From NCBI RefSeq assembly GCF_037154085.1, contig NZ_JBANRM010000002.1, forward strand, positions 1 to 64,000: DNA of 64,000 nt. The letters are read 5' to 3'. The notes below the pieces were generated by a model, which saw only the letters and a program-made list of their open reading frames with translations, was not told the DNA's origin and ran no database searches. The stretch is from Andeanibacterium fulvum (GTDB lineage Bacteria; Pseudomonadota; Alphaproteobacteria; Sphingomonadales; Sphingomonadaceae). The translations under genes and the position numbers were made by a program. Below are positions 33,465 to 41,562 of the stretch, in pieces. The first letter of the stretch is position 1. Every line of letters starts with the position of its first letter.

Positions 33465-36226
33465 GCGCAATCAGGATACCCAATCAACGCGCGGTGCTCG
33501 ATCGCCGCAAGCTGGCCGGCGACATCGCGGAAGCGGTGGCGGAGGCGGGCGCCGCCAAGGCGCGCAAGCGCGTGGTGGAACTGCTGCGCGGCGCCATGGC
33601 CGAAGGGCGCGAGGAACTGACCCGGCGCCTGGCCGAAAAGCCTTCCGCCGGGCACGAGATCACGGCCGGCTTCGCCTTCCTGATGGACCAGATCATCCGC
33701 GTGATGCACGATCACGTCGTCACCGATCTCTATCCCGTCAACAATCGCAGTTCGGGCGAACGGCTGACGATCATGGCCGTGGGCGGCTATGGCCGGGCAG
33801 AGATGGCGCCCCATTCGGATATCGACATCGCCTTCCTCACGCCGGGCAAGCAGACCGCGTGGTGCGAGCAGGTGATCGAGGCGATGCTCTATCTCCTGTG
33901 GGACCTGGGCCTCAAGGTCGGCCATTCCAGCCGTTCGGTGGACGATATGGTGCGCATGGCGCGCGGCGACCTGACGATCCGCACCGCCATGCTCGAAGGC
34001 CGCTATCTGTGGGGCGATCAGGAGCTTTACGAGGAAGCCAGCGCACGCTTCTTCGCCGAAGTGGTCGCGGGGACGGAGCGGCAATTCGTCACCGAGAAGC
34101 TGGCCGAGCGCAATGAACGACACAAGCGCCTGGGCGACAGCCGCTATGTCGTCGAACCGAACATCAAGGAGGGCAAGGGCGGCCTCAGGGACCTGCAGAC
34201 GCTCTACTGGATCGGCAAATACATCCATAAGGTGAAGAGCGCGGCCGAACTGGTCGAGGTCGGCCTGTTCACCCGCGCCGAATATCGCGCCTTCCGCCGA
34301 GCGGAGGGCTTCTTCCTGGCGGTCAGGTCTCACCTGCACACCATCACCAATCGCGCGGAAGACCGGCTGACCTTCGACCTCCAGCGCGAAGTCGCCCGCC
34401 GGATGCAGTTCGCCGACCGTCCGGGCAAGAGCGCGGTCGAGCGCTTCATGCAATATTACTTCCTGCAGGCAAAACGCGTGGGCAGCCTTTCGGGCATCTT
34501 CCTGGCCCAGCTGGACGAGCAATTCGCCCGCAAGACGCCGCGCGGGCTGCTGGCGGGCTTCCGCGCCCGGGCCCGTTCCGTGCGCGGCTACAAGGTGTTC
34601 GGCGGGCGTATCGCCGCGCAGGGGGACGACTGGTTCCGCGACGATCCGGTGCGCCTGATCGAAATCTTCCAGATCGCGGAGGAAGAGGGGCTGGAAATCC
34701 ACCCCGCCACCATGCGCATGGCCGCGCGCGACTGCGCCCTGATCAAGGAAGACGTGCGCCACGATCCGCGCGCCAATGCCCTGTTCCTGAAAGTGCTGGC
34801 CGGGCGGCGCGATCCGGAAACGGTGCTGCGCTGGATGAACGAGGCGGGCGTGTTCGGCCGCTTCATTCCCGATTTCGCCCGCGTCAACGCGCAGATGCAG
34901 TTCGACATGTATCACCACTATACGGTGGACGAGCATACGATCCGCGCCATCGGCCTGCTGGCGAAGATCGAGCGCGGCGAATTGCGCAAGGACCATCCGC
35001 TGGCGACCGAGCTGTTCCCGCAGCTCCAGTCGCGCAACGCGCTCTATGTCTCGGTGCTGCTGCACGATATCGCCAAGGGCCGCGGGGGCGATCATTCGAT
35101 CCTCGGCGCGGAAGTGGCGGAACGGCTCTGCCCCCGCCTGGGCATGGACGAGGACGAGACGGAGCTGGTCGCCTGGCTGGTGCGCTGGCACCTGCTGATG
35201 AGCGCCACGGCCTTCAAGCGCGACCTGTCCGACCCCAAGGCCATCGCCGATTTCGTGGCCGAAGTGCAGAGCATCGAGCGCCTGCGCCTGCTGACCCTGC
35301 TGACCATCGTCGATATCCGCGCGGTGGGGCCGGGCATCTGGAACAGCTGGAAACGCCAGTTGCTCACTCAGCTTTACGCGCTGGCCGAGGAAGGCCTGCG
35401 GCTGGGCCATGTCAGCAGCGGACGGGCCGAACGCGTAGCCCGCAAGCGCGAGGAAGTCGCCGATCTGCTGGGCACCACTGCCCATGTGATGGAGGAACTG
35501 GACGACCGTTTCGACGATTCCTACTGGATCGCCGAACCTGCGGACATCATCGCGATGAACCTTCGGCAATATGCCGAGGCGAAGGGCCTGCAGAAGCGGC
35601 TGTCGATCCATTGCGAATATTACGCCGCGCGCGGGGCCACGCTCGTCACCGTGATCGCGGATGACCATCCGGGCCTGTTCTATCGCATCGCCGGCGCGAT
35701 CAGCCTGGCGGGCGGCAACATCATCGACGCGCGCATCCACACTACTCGCGTGGGCAAGGCGGTCGACAATTTCCTGGTGCAGGACCCGCTGGGCCGCCCC
35801 TTCAGCGAGGATAGCCAGCTGGCAAGGCTGGCGACGGCGATCGAGGATTCGCTCGCCAACCGCATCGAACTGGTCCCCCAGCTGGCCAAGCGTCCGCTCA
35901 GCCACGCCCGCGCCGCCAGCTTCGAAGTGCGCCCGCGCGTGTTCATCGACAACAAGGCCTCGGGCCGCTTCACCGTGATCGAAGTGAACGCGCGCGACCG
36001 GCCCGCCCTGCTCAACCGCCTTGCCCGGACCCTGTTCGAAAACCGGCTGATGGTGAACTCCGCCCACATCACCAATTACGGCGAACGCGCGGCGGATACG
36101 TTCTACGTCACCGACCTGCTGGGCGGGAAGATTCTCTCCACCGATCGCCTGACCGCGATCGAAAACGCCCTGCTGGCCGCTTCGGGAGACGAGGCTCAGG
36201 CCATGGCGGAGAAAGTCGAGGCTTAG
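33461..36226 (+). CDS. glnD: [Protein-PII] uridylyltransferase
   Basis: 921 residues, starting with GTG that overlaps the ligase stop. Nitrogen sensor that uridylylates PII at low glutamine and removes the group at high glutamine. N-terminal nucleotidyltransferase motif GGYGRAEMAPHSDIDIAFLT, then the EGKGGLRDLQT signature, the HD phosphodiesterase domain with LLHDIAKGRGGDHS, and two C-terminal ACT domains (TLVTVIADDHPGLFYRIAGAI and FTVIEVNARDRPALLNRLART) that bind glutamine. Confidence 0.96.
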   Translation: MSAIRIPNQRAVLDRRKLAGDIAEAVAEAGAAKARKRVVELLRGAMAEGREELTRRLAEKPSAGHEITAGFAFLMDQIIRVMHDHVVTDLYPVNNRSSGERLTIMAVGGYGRAEMAPHSDIDIAFLTPGKQTAWCEQVIEAMLYLLWDLGLKVGHSSRSVDDMVRMARGDLTIRTAMLEGRYLWGDQELYEEASARFFAEVVAGTERQFVTEKLAERNERHKRLGDSRYVVEPNIKEGKGGLRDLQTLYWIGKYIHKVKSAAELVEVGLFTRAEYRAFRRAEGFFLAVRSHLHTITNRAEDRLTFDLQREVARRMQFADRPGKSAVERFMQYYFLQAKRVGSLSGIFLAQLDEQFARKTPRGLLAGFRARARSVRGYKVFGGRIAAQGDDWFRDDPVRLIEIFQIAEEEGLEIHPATMRMAARDCALIKEDVRHDPRANALFLKVLAGRRDPETVLRWMNEAGVFGRFIPDFARVNAQMQFDMYHHYTVDEHTIRAIGLLAKIERGELRKDHPLATELFPQLQSRNALYVSVLLHDIAKGRGGDHSILGAEVAERLCPRLGMDEDETELVAWLVRWHLLMSATAFKRDLSDPKAIADFVAEVQSIERLRLLTLLTIVDIRAVGPGIWNSWKRQLLTQLYALAEEGLRLGHVSSGRAERVARKREEVADLLGTTAHVMEELDDRFDDSYWIAEPADIIAMNLRQYAEAKGLQKRLSIHCEYYAARGATLVTVIADDHPGLFYRIAGAISLAGGNIIDARIHTTRVGKAVDNFLVQDPLGRPFSEDSQLARLATAIEDSLANRIELVPQLAKRPLSHARAASFEVRPRVFIDNKASGRFTVIEVNARDRPALLNRLARTLFENRLMVNSAHITNYGERAADTFYVTDLLGGKILSTDRLTAIENALLAASGDEAQAMAEKVEA

Positions 36227-36235
36227 GCAAATTCC

Positions 36236-36255
36236 CCCTCCTCTGAAGAGGAGGG
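36236..36255. terminator. Bidirectional terminator between glnD and yggS
   Basis: CCCTCCTC-TGAA-GAGGAGGG, a perfect 8-bp stem with a 4-base loop, 9 bases after glnD and 7 bases before the yggS stop. Confidence 0.55.
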
Positions 36256-36262
36256 ACGAAAA

Positions 36263-36922
36263 TCAGCGCGCCCCGAACAGCGCGCTGCCCACGCGCACAT
36301 GAGTGGCGCCCAGCTTGATCGCGGTTTCGTAATCCCCGCTCATGCCCATGCTCAGCTGGGTTAGCCCGTTGTCCGCCGCCAGCTTGGCGAGGAAGGCGAA
36401 GAAGGGCGCCGGTTCGATCTCGGCGGGCGGTACGCACATCAGGCCCACCACCGGCAGGCCGGCCTCGCGCGCCTGAGCCAGCAGGGCGGGCAGATCGGCG
36501 ATCGCGCAGCCGCCCTTCTGCTCTTCCTCGCCGATATTGACCTGGATGAAGCAGGGCAGCTTGCGCCCAGCCTTCTCCATCGCCTTGCCCAGCGCGGTCA
36601 CGAGGCTCGGCCGGTCGACCGAATGGATGCAGTCGAACAGCGCCACGGCATCTTCCGCCTTGTTCGACTGCAACTGGCCCACCAGATGCAGTTCCACATC
36701 GGGGAAGCGGTGCTTCAGCGCGGGCCATTTGCCTTGCGCTTCCTGCACGCGGTTTTCGCCGAACACGCGCTGGCCCTGCTCGATCAGCGGCAGGATGGCT
36801 TGGGCATCATGCGTCTTGCTGATGGCGATCAGGGTGATGTCTTCGGCTTTGCGCCCGGCGATTGTCGCGGCGCGGGCGATCCCGGCCTCGACGGCTTCCA
36901 GCGGAGTTGAAGCTTGATCCAT
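36263..36922 (-). CDS. yggS: PLP homeostasis protein, YggS/PLPBP family
   Basis: 219 residues, full length for the family. The PLP Lys is in LIAISKTHDAQAI; GQRVFGENRVQEAQGKWPAL, LHLVGQLQSNKAEDAV, CFIQVNIGEEEQKGG, GLMCVPP and LSMGMSGDYETAIKLGATHVRVGSALFG are the successive conserved barrel strands. It binds pyridoxal phosphate without catalysis and buffers vitamin B6 and amino-acid pools. The ATG lies exactly 7 bases from a palindromic CTATAG shared with the divergent gene. Confidence 0.95.
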   Translation of the reverse strand: MDQASTPLEAVEAGIARAATIAGRKAEDITLIAISKTHDAQAILPLIEQGQRVFGENRVQEAQGKWPALKHRFPDVELHLVGQLQSNKAEDAVALFDCIHSVDRPSLVTALGKAMEKAGRKLPCFIQVNIGEEEQKGGCAIADLPALLAQAREAGLPVVGLMCVPPAEIEPAPFFAFLAKLAADNGLTQLSMGMSGDYETAIKLGATHVRVGSALFGAR

Positions 36923-36928
36923 CCCGCG

Positions 36929-36936
36929 CCTATAGC
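36929..36936. promoter_or_regulatory. Shared palindromic -10 of a bidirectional leaderless promoter
   Basis: CTATAG (36930-36935) reads TATAGC rightward and TATAGG leftward. Each hexamer is followed by 6 bases and then the ATG of its gene (36943 rightward, 36922 leftward). Neither gene has a Shine-Dalgarno. TTGAAG at 36907-36912 could be the rightward -35; no good leftward -35 is seen. Confidence 0.5.
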
Positions 36937-36942
36937 GCGCTG

Positions 36943-37476
36943 ATGGTGACGCGCCAGACCCTGCCGCATCTGTGGCTGATCTCCGATGCCCGCAACGATG
37001 CCGGGCTGGAGCGCGCGCTCAACCGCCTGCCGCGTGGATCGGGCTTCATCTATCGCCATTACCATCTCGAACCGCCCGAACGGATCGCGCGCTTTCGCAA
37101 GCTCGCCCGAATCGCGGGGGCACGGGGGATCGTCACTGTGCTGGCCGATTCCGCCCTCACCGCCACCGAATGGGGCGCAGGCGGCATTTACGGCGCGCCG
37201 CGCGCCCTGTGGCCCCGGCGGCGGCACCTGCGGCTCGCCACTGTCCATTCCCTGCGCGAGATCGCGGAGGCGAACCTGCTGGGCGCCGATGCCGTGCTGC
37301 TCTCGCCCGTCTTCCCCACACGCTCCCACCCCGGCGCCAACACGCTTGGCCCGCTGCGCTTCCGCCTGCTGGCCTGCCACTCGCGCGTGCCGGTGATCGC
37401 GCTGGGGGGCATGAGCAGCCGCAACGTGCGGCGCCTCCAATGGCCGCGCTGGGCGGCGATTGATGGATTGTCCTGA
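36943..37476 (+). CDS. Thiamine-phosphate synthase-like protein (ThiE/TenI)
   Basis: 177 residues from MVTRQTLPHLWLISDARND, shorter than ThiE (~210). TIM-barrel pattern: PHLWLISDAR first strand, GFIYRHYHLEPPERIARFRKLA, GIVTVLADSALTA, HLRLATVHSLREIAEANLLGADAVLLSPVFPTRSHPG (the phosphate-loop strand), and VPVIALGGMSSRNVRRL. The GxHxxQ-type substrate motif of true ThiE is absent, so it may be a TenI-like or degenerate member. Divergent from the PLP gene with only 20 bases between starts. Confidence 0.8.
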   Translation: MVTRQTLPHLWLISDARNDAGLERALNRLPRGSGFIYRHYHLEPPERIARFRKLARIAGARGIVTVLADSALTATEWGAGGIYGAPRALWPRRRHLRLATVHSLREIAEANLLGADAVLLSPVFPTRSHPGANTLGPLRFRLLACHSRVPVIALGGMSSRNVRRLQWPRWAAIDGLS

Positions 37477-37510
37477 GTTTTTCTCCAAGCCCTTCACCCC
37501 CCCTTTTTCT

Positions 37511-37580
37511 CGTCATCCCCGCGCAGGCGGGGACCCAGTTCCACCCTTGCTGCTGGGTTCCCGCCTGCGCGGGAATGACG
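37511..37580. repeat. Inverted repeat upstream of ftsK
   Basis: CGTCATCCCCGCGCAGGCGG and CCGCCTGCGCGGGAATGACG form the arms of a 70-base palindrome. Same class as the GTCATCCCGG repeats but a different sequence variant; a half copy lies at about 41098-41125. Confidence 0.8.
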
Positions 37581-37679
37581 ATGGAGGAGATTTGGGTTCT
37601 CCGCGCGACCCAACCCGCCATTCTTGACCGCGAGTCCCGACTCTGCGATTCTCCCCTTCCAGACCAGAGGGGAATATTC

Positions 37680-40028
37680 ATGGCCAGCCGCCCAATCGGG
37701 AAGGCCCCGCAGGCAGATTGGCGCGCCGCCTTCCGGCGGTCGCTGCGCCGTGCCGTGCAGCTGTCCGGCGCGCTGGCGCTGGTGGCGGCGATGCTGTTTT
37801 ATACCCTGTCGCTGGCCTCCTATCACCAGACCGATCCTTCCCCCTCCACGGCCGCGGGCGGCCCGGTACTGAACTGGATGGGGACGACCGGGGCCTGGGC
37901 AGCGGAGCGCGGGCTGTTCCTGTTCGGCCTCGTCTCCGTGCTGTTCATTCCCCTGTTCTACGCCTTCGCGCGCAAGCTGTGGCGCGATGCGGATGGGGAG
38001 GAAGATACGCCGCACGGCACGCGCTGGTGGCGCACGGTGGCGATGCTCATCTTCGCCATGGCGCTGCTCTCCACGGCGCTTTCGCTCACTTTCACCTCCC
38101 TGGGCACCAGCCTGCCCGCCTCGCTGGGCGGGATCACCGGCCTGCTGGGTAAGGGCGCGATCGAGGCGCTTGCCTCGCGCCTGCCCGAAGCGGGGCAGGG
38201 CTGGGCAATCCTGGCGATGGGCCTTGTCTGCCTGGGGGGCGGGGCCTTCATGGTCGGCCGCGTCTTCGCAATCGACTGGGCGCAATTGCTCACCATTCCC
38301 GCCGCGCTGAAGCGTGCGCCCTCGCTGCCAAGCGCCGATGCGCTGCCCTTCGTGCCCAAGCGCGAAAAGGCCGAGAAGCCCGACCGCGCCGAGCCGCGCC
38401 CTGCCCCGCTGGCGGACAATCCCGCGCGCAAGCCGCCGGAAATCGCCGACCCTTCCGCCCCGCCCACGCCTGCCAAGATCAGCAGCGCGGGCAAGCGCCA
38501 GAAGGATCTGTTCGACGAATACGAATTGCCCAGCCTCGACCTGCTTGAAGACCCGCCGGCCAATTCGGCCCCCAAGGTCGACAAGCTGGCGCTGGAGCGC
38601 AATGCCCGCCTGCTGGAAAACGTGCTCGACGATTTCAACGTGAAGGGCGAGATCACTGCCGTGCGCACCGGCCCGGTGGTGACGATGTACGAGCTGGAAC
38701 CGGCCGCCGGGGTCAAGGCCAGCCGGGTAGTTGGCCTTGCCGAGGATATCGCCCGCAATATGAGCGCGATCAGCGCGCGCGTTTCACCCATTCCGGGCAA
38801 GACGGTGATGGGCATCGAACTGCCCAATGCCGATCGGCAGACCGTGGCCCTGAAGGAACTTGCCGCGTCCGAGGCCTTTGCCGGGCACAAGGGCATGCTG
38901 CCGATCATCCTGGGCAAGGACATTGCGGGCGAGCCCATCGTGGCGGACCTTGCCGCCATGCCTCACCTGCTGGTGGCGGGCACCACCGGTTCGGGTAAGT
39001 CGGTGGGCCTCAACTGCATCCTGCTGTCGCTGCTCTATCGCTTCACGCCGCGCGAATTGCGCATGATCCTGATCGATCCCAAGGTGCTGGAGCTGAAGAG
39101 CTACGACGATATCCCGCACCTGCTGGCCCCGGTGGTTACCGAGCCGCACAAATCCATCCGCGCGCTCAAATGGGCCGTGGAGGAAATGGAGCGGCGCTAT
39201 CGCATGATGTCCTCCATCGGCGCGCGTAACCTCAATGGCTTCAACGAACGCGTCACCAGCGCCATCGCCAAGGGCAAGCCGCTGGGCCGCCGGGTGCAGA
39301 TCGGCTTCGATCCCGATACGGGCGAGGAACTGTTCGAGGAAGAACAGCTCGATTACGAGGCGCTGCCCCAGATCGTGCTGATCGTGGACGAACTGGCCGA
39401 CCTCATGGTGACGGTCGGCAAGGAAATCGAAGTGCTGATCCAGCGGCTTTCGCAGAAGAGCCGCGCGGCGGGCATCCACCTGATCATGGCGACGCAGCGC
39501 CCTTCGGTGGACGTCATCACCGGTGTCATCAAGGCGAACCTGCCCACCCGCGTCAGTTTCCACGTCACCAGCCGGATCGACAGCCGCACCATCCTGGGCG
39601 AGCAGGGCGCCGAACAGCTGCTGGGCAAGGGCGACATGCTCTACAAACCCTCCAGCGGCGCGCTGACCCGCGTGCACGGCCCCTTCGTGAGCGACGAGGA
39701 AGTGGAGGCGATTGCCGATCACTGGCGCAAGCAGGGCAAGCCCGAATATATCGACGCCGTCACCGAAGAGACGGAAGACAGCGGCTTCGGCTTCGAGGAC
39801 GAGTTCACTGCCTCCGACAATCCGGAAGAGCGCAAATACCGCCAGGCCTGCCAGATCGTGATCGAAAACCAGAAGGCCTCCGGCTCGTGGCTGCAACGCC
39901 AGATGGGCGTGGGCTACAACACTGCGGCCAAATGGATCGAGCGCATGGAGGAAGACGGGCTGGTCGGCCCGGCGAACCATGTGGGTAGGCGCGAGATTTT
40001 CCGCGACCGGGACGGGAATCCGCTTTGA
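37680..40028 (+). CDS. ftsK: DNA translocase FtsK/SpoIIIE
   Basis: 782 residues from MASRPIGKAPQ, AGAGGGGAA before the ATG. Four N-terminal membrane helices (about residues 25-45, 70-95, 118-140 and 175-200), an Ala/Pro/Lys-rich linker to ~300, then the RecA-like motor with Walker A LLVAGTTGSGKSVGLNC and Walker B IVLIVDELADLMVTVGKEIE, and the gamma DNA-reading domain (YRQACQIVIENQKASGSWLQRQMGVGYNTAAKW). It clears chromosome dimers at division together with XerCD. Compact linker compared with E. coli. Confidence 0.96.
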   Translation: MASRPIGKAPQADWRAAFRRSLRRAVQLSGALALVAAMLFYTLSLASYHQTDPSPSTAAGGPVLNWMGTTGAWAAERGLFLFGLVSVLFIPLFYAFARKLWRDADGEEDTPHGTRWWRTVAMLIFAMALLSTALSLTFTSLGTSLPASLGGITGLLGKGAIEALASRLPEAGQGWAILAMGLVCLGGGAFMVGRVFAIDWAQLLTIPAALKRAPSLPSADALPFVPKREKAEKPDRAEPRPAPLADNPARKPPEIADPSAPPTPAKISSAGKRQKDLFDEYELPSLDLLEDPPANSAPKVDKLALERNARLLENVLDDFNVKGEITAVRTGPVVTMYELEPAAGVKASRVVGLAEDIARNMSAISARVSPIPGKTVMGIELPNADRQTVALKELAASEAFAGHKGMLPIILGKDIAGEPIVADLAAMPHLLVAGTTGSGKSVGLNCILLSLLYRFTPRELRMILIDPKVLELKSYDDIPHLLAPVVTEPHKSIRALKWAVEEMERRYRMMSSIGARNLNGFNERVTSAIAKGKPLGRRVQIGFDPDTGEELFEEEQLDYEALPQIVLIVDELADLMVTVGKEIEVLIQRLSQKSRAAGIHLIMATQRPSVDVITGVIKANLPTRVSFHVTSRIDSRTILGEQGAEQLLGKGDMLYKPSSGALTRVHGPFVSDEEVEAIADHWRKQGKPEYIDAVTEETEDSGFGFEDEFTASDNPEERKYRQACQIVIENQKASGSWLQRQMGVGYNTAAKWIERMEEDGLVGPANHVGRREIFRDRDGNPL

Positions 40029-40034
40029 TGGTTT

Positions 40035-40068
40035 CGTCGTCCCGGGCTTGATCCGGGACCGCTGGCAT
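40035..40068. repeat. GTCATCCCGG-type repeat before the GIY-YIG gene
   Basis: CGTCGTCCCGGGCTTGATCC and following GGGACCGCTGG, a single unit of the dispersed repeat between ftsK and the GIY-YIG gene. Confidence 0.7.
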
Positions 40069-40085
40069 CAAGGAGAATACGTCGG

Positions 40086-40373
40086 ATGCAAGGCGGGTGG
40101 ACCTACATCATGGCCAACCGCGCGCATGGCATCCTGTATATCGGCGTTACTGCGAACATCGATCAGCGCATGTGGCAGCACCGGAATGGGCAAGGTTCTG
40201 CCTTCTGCCGAAAATACGGCGTCGACCTGCTGGTGCTGACCGAGGAATATCCTACGATCGAAGAAGCCATCGCTCGCGAGAAACAGCTCAAGAACTGGAA
40301 GCGCGAGTGGAAGATAGAACTTATCGAAGCCGCCAATCCTGAATGGCTGAATCTGGGATCGACGTTCACCTGA
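40086..40373 (+). CDS. Stand-alone GIY-YIG endonuclease domain protein
   Basis: 95 residues. GWTYIMANRAHGILYIGVTANIDQRMWQHRNG carries the GIY-YIG core in its degenerate 'TYIMA...LYIGVT' form, with the Arg at RMWQH and Glu in EAIAREKQLKNWKREWKIELI. Belongs to the UPF0213/URI-like group of short predicted endonucleases, distinct in sequence from 7408. It is bracketed by repeat units (40035 and 40392), so it may be mobile or act on those palindromes. Confidence 0.87.
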   Translation: MQGGWTYIMANRAHGILYIGVTANIDQRMWQHRNGQGSAFCRKYGVDLLVLTEEYPTIEEAIAREKQLKNWKREWKIELIEAANPEWLNLGSTFT

Positions 40374-40391
40374 GCAATGCTTTGGAACAAT

Positions 40392-40471
40392 CGTCATCCC
40401 GGGCTTGACCCGGGATCGCTGGCCACGAAGCACCCAGTTCACAGCGGTCCCGGATCAAGTCCGGGACGACG
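40392..40471. repeat. GTCATCCCGG-type inverted repeat after the GIY-YIG gene
   Basis: CGTCATCCCGGGCTTGACCC at the left and CGGATCAAGTCCGGGACGACG at the right form an 80-base hairpin with CGGTCC inside. Confidence 0.75.
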
Positions 40472-40904
40472 CCTCCGCCAGACACGCCAAATCCTCCGCT
40501 GGCGAATGCGGACTACGCCGGGGGAGAGAAACCGAACGGACGGGGCCGGGCCGGTCTTTCTGGCGCCCGCTCTGGCGAGCGAGGCTTTGCGCGTTGTTGG
40601 TCTTGCGAATGGCAGGCGAAGTATCGCGGCAAACTTGTCTGCTCGGCCCTGCGAGGCGCAGCGGGAAAGACCTAGGGCTCGCAGCTGAGCCTTTCCCTGT
40701 CGGACAGAGGTTCCTCTGGGGCGAAACATCTATCCGGCCACGCATCGTATCACGGGCGCTGATCCAGCGGGCGGGCCCGGCGTTGACATCCACCTTGCCC
40801 TGATGCCCGGCTCTCAGGAAGCGCCGGCCCGGCGCGGGAGAGGAAACGAAGCGCTACCGCTCCTGCACCCCGTCGCTGGTGCCAGTGGTTAGCTGGCCTT
40901 GGTG
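40455..40904 (-). other. Possible untranslated transcript or small gene read leftward
   Basis: Downstream of the -10 at 40905-40910 the minus strand contains several small hairpins (GCCAG/CTGGC near its start, GCACC/GGTGC). An ORF of 112 codons starts at ATG 40793 but with poor start context and Arg/Ser-rich composition. Another overlapping frame is open on the plus strand (40405-40803), a common artefact at this GC. I do not recognise any known RNA (RNase P, tmRNA, SRP or 6S). Otherwise the 40472-40904 stretch shows nothing definite. Confidence 0.35.
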
Positions 40905-40933
40905 CATATAACCCAAATGGTTCATAATGTCAA
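40905..40933 (-). promoter_or_regulatory. Strong-looking sigma70-type promoter pointing left
   Basis: On the minus strand: TTGACA (40933-40928), 17-bp spacer holding AACCATTTGGGTT-like inverted arms, TATATG (40910-40905). The -35 box and the spacer are also present at the left edge of the window (17-22), so this is a duplicated promoter. Confidence 0.45.
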
Positions 40934-41150
40934 GATGGCACACCCAATCGTCATCCCGGCCCTTCGTCAGGCTCAGGATAAACCTCCCGGCGGTCGCGCC
41001 GGGATCGCTGGCCACTAGGCGGCCCTACCATCCACCGTCACCCCGGCCTTGTGCCGGGGTCCAGCTTCCTAAGAGAGAAGTAGCGGGATCCCGGAACCCC
41101 CGCCTGCGCGGGGGCAGGCGGGGGTTCCGGGATGACGAGATGGAGGCTTC
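40912..41150. repeat. Dispersed GTCATCCCGG-type repeat, copy 2
   Basis: Near-identical to 1-105 at its left and sharing the CCAGCTTCCTAAGAGAGAA block; the internal CGGTCCCGGGTCAAG unit of copy 1 is absent, and CCCCGCCTGCGCGGGG-type arms (41098-41125) have been added. Confidence 0.8.
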
Positions 41151-41164
41151 ATGATGTTCATCTC

Positions 41165-41209
41165 TTGCAAATCCTGCATCCAAACACCTATATAGATGTT
41201 CTATACATC
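41165..41209 (+). promoter_or_regulatory. Promoter and palindromic operator of the XRE regulator
   Basis: TTGCAA (41165-41170), 18-bp spacer, TATATA (41189-41194), then GATGT-TCTAT-ACATC (41195-41209), a 15-base palindrome overlapping the expected transcription start. AGGA follows at 7 bases before ATG 41221. Consistent with autorepression by the HTH protein encoded here. Confidence 0.55.
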
Positions 41210-41220
41210 AGGAATCATAC

Positions 41221-41544
41221 ATGATCACTGCCCAGCAAATCCGCGCTGCCCGCGCGCTTCTCGGGATCGACCAGAAGCAGCTGGCCGAGCTGGCAGGCGT
41301 GTCCCTCCCCACGATCCAGCGGATGGAGGCGAGCGAGGGGCAGGTGCGCGGCACGGTGGATACACTGGTCAAGGTGATCGGCGGGCTTGAAAAGGCCGGG
41401 ATCGAGATCATCGGCGAACATTCGCCCAGCGCCGGGATCGGCCGGGGCGTGCGCCTGCGCGAGACGATGGCGGGCGCTTCCAGCGGCGCGGATGCATCGC
41501 TGCTTTATGACAAGCAGGCCCCGCAACCGGCCCCCTGCCCCTAG
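41221..41544 (+). CDS. XRE-family helix-turn-helix regulator
   Basis: 107 residues. The N-terminal 60 residues are a Cro/C1-type HTH: ITAQQIRAARALLGIDQKQLAELAGVSLPTIQRMEASEGQVRG, with turn Gly and recognition helix SLPTIQRME. The rest (GGLEKAGIEIIGE...GVRLRE) is a short tail resembling small XRE proteins that govern an adjacent gene. It is 18 bases upstream of the SulP gene and probably regulates it and itself, given the operator at 41195-41209. Confidence 0.85.
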   Translation: MITAQQIRAARALLGIDQKQLAELAGVSLPTIQRMEASEGQVRGTVDTLVKVIGGLEKAGIEIIGEHSPSAGIGRGVRLRETMAGASSGADASLLYDKQAPQPAPCP

Positions 41545-41562
41545 TGGCAACCCGAGGCACGA

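Noticed and set aside
33197..36067. 956-codon minus-strand frame opposite glnD
   Set aside because: Same artefact; the plus-strand protein has complete GlnD motifs and the antisense product has no recognisable features. Similar frames opposite nadB, guaA, ptrB, pepP and pabB were dropped for the same reason.
40405..40803. Plus-strand 132-codon frame in the repeat-rich gap
   Set aside because: Begins inside a dispersed repeat, has no ribosome-binding site and overlaps another open frame on the opposite strand.
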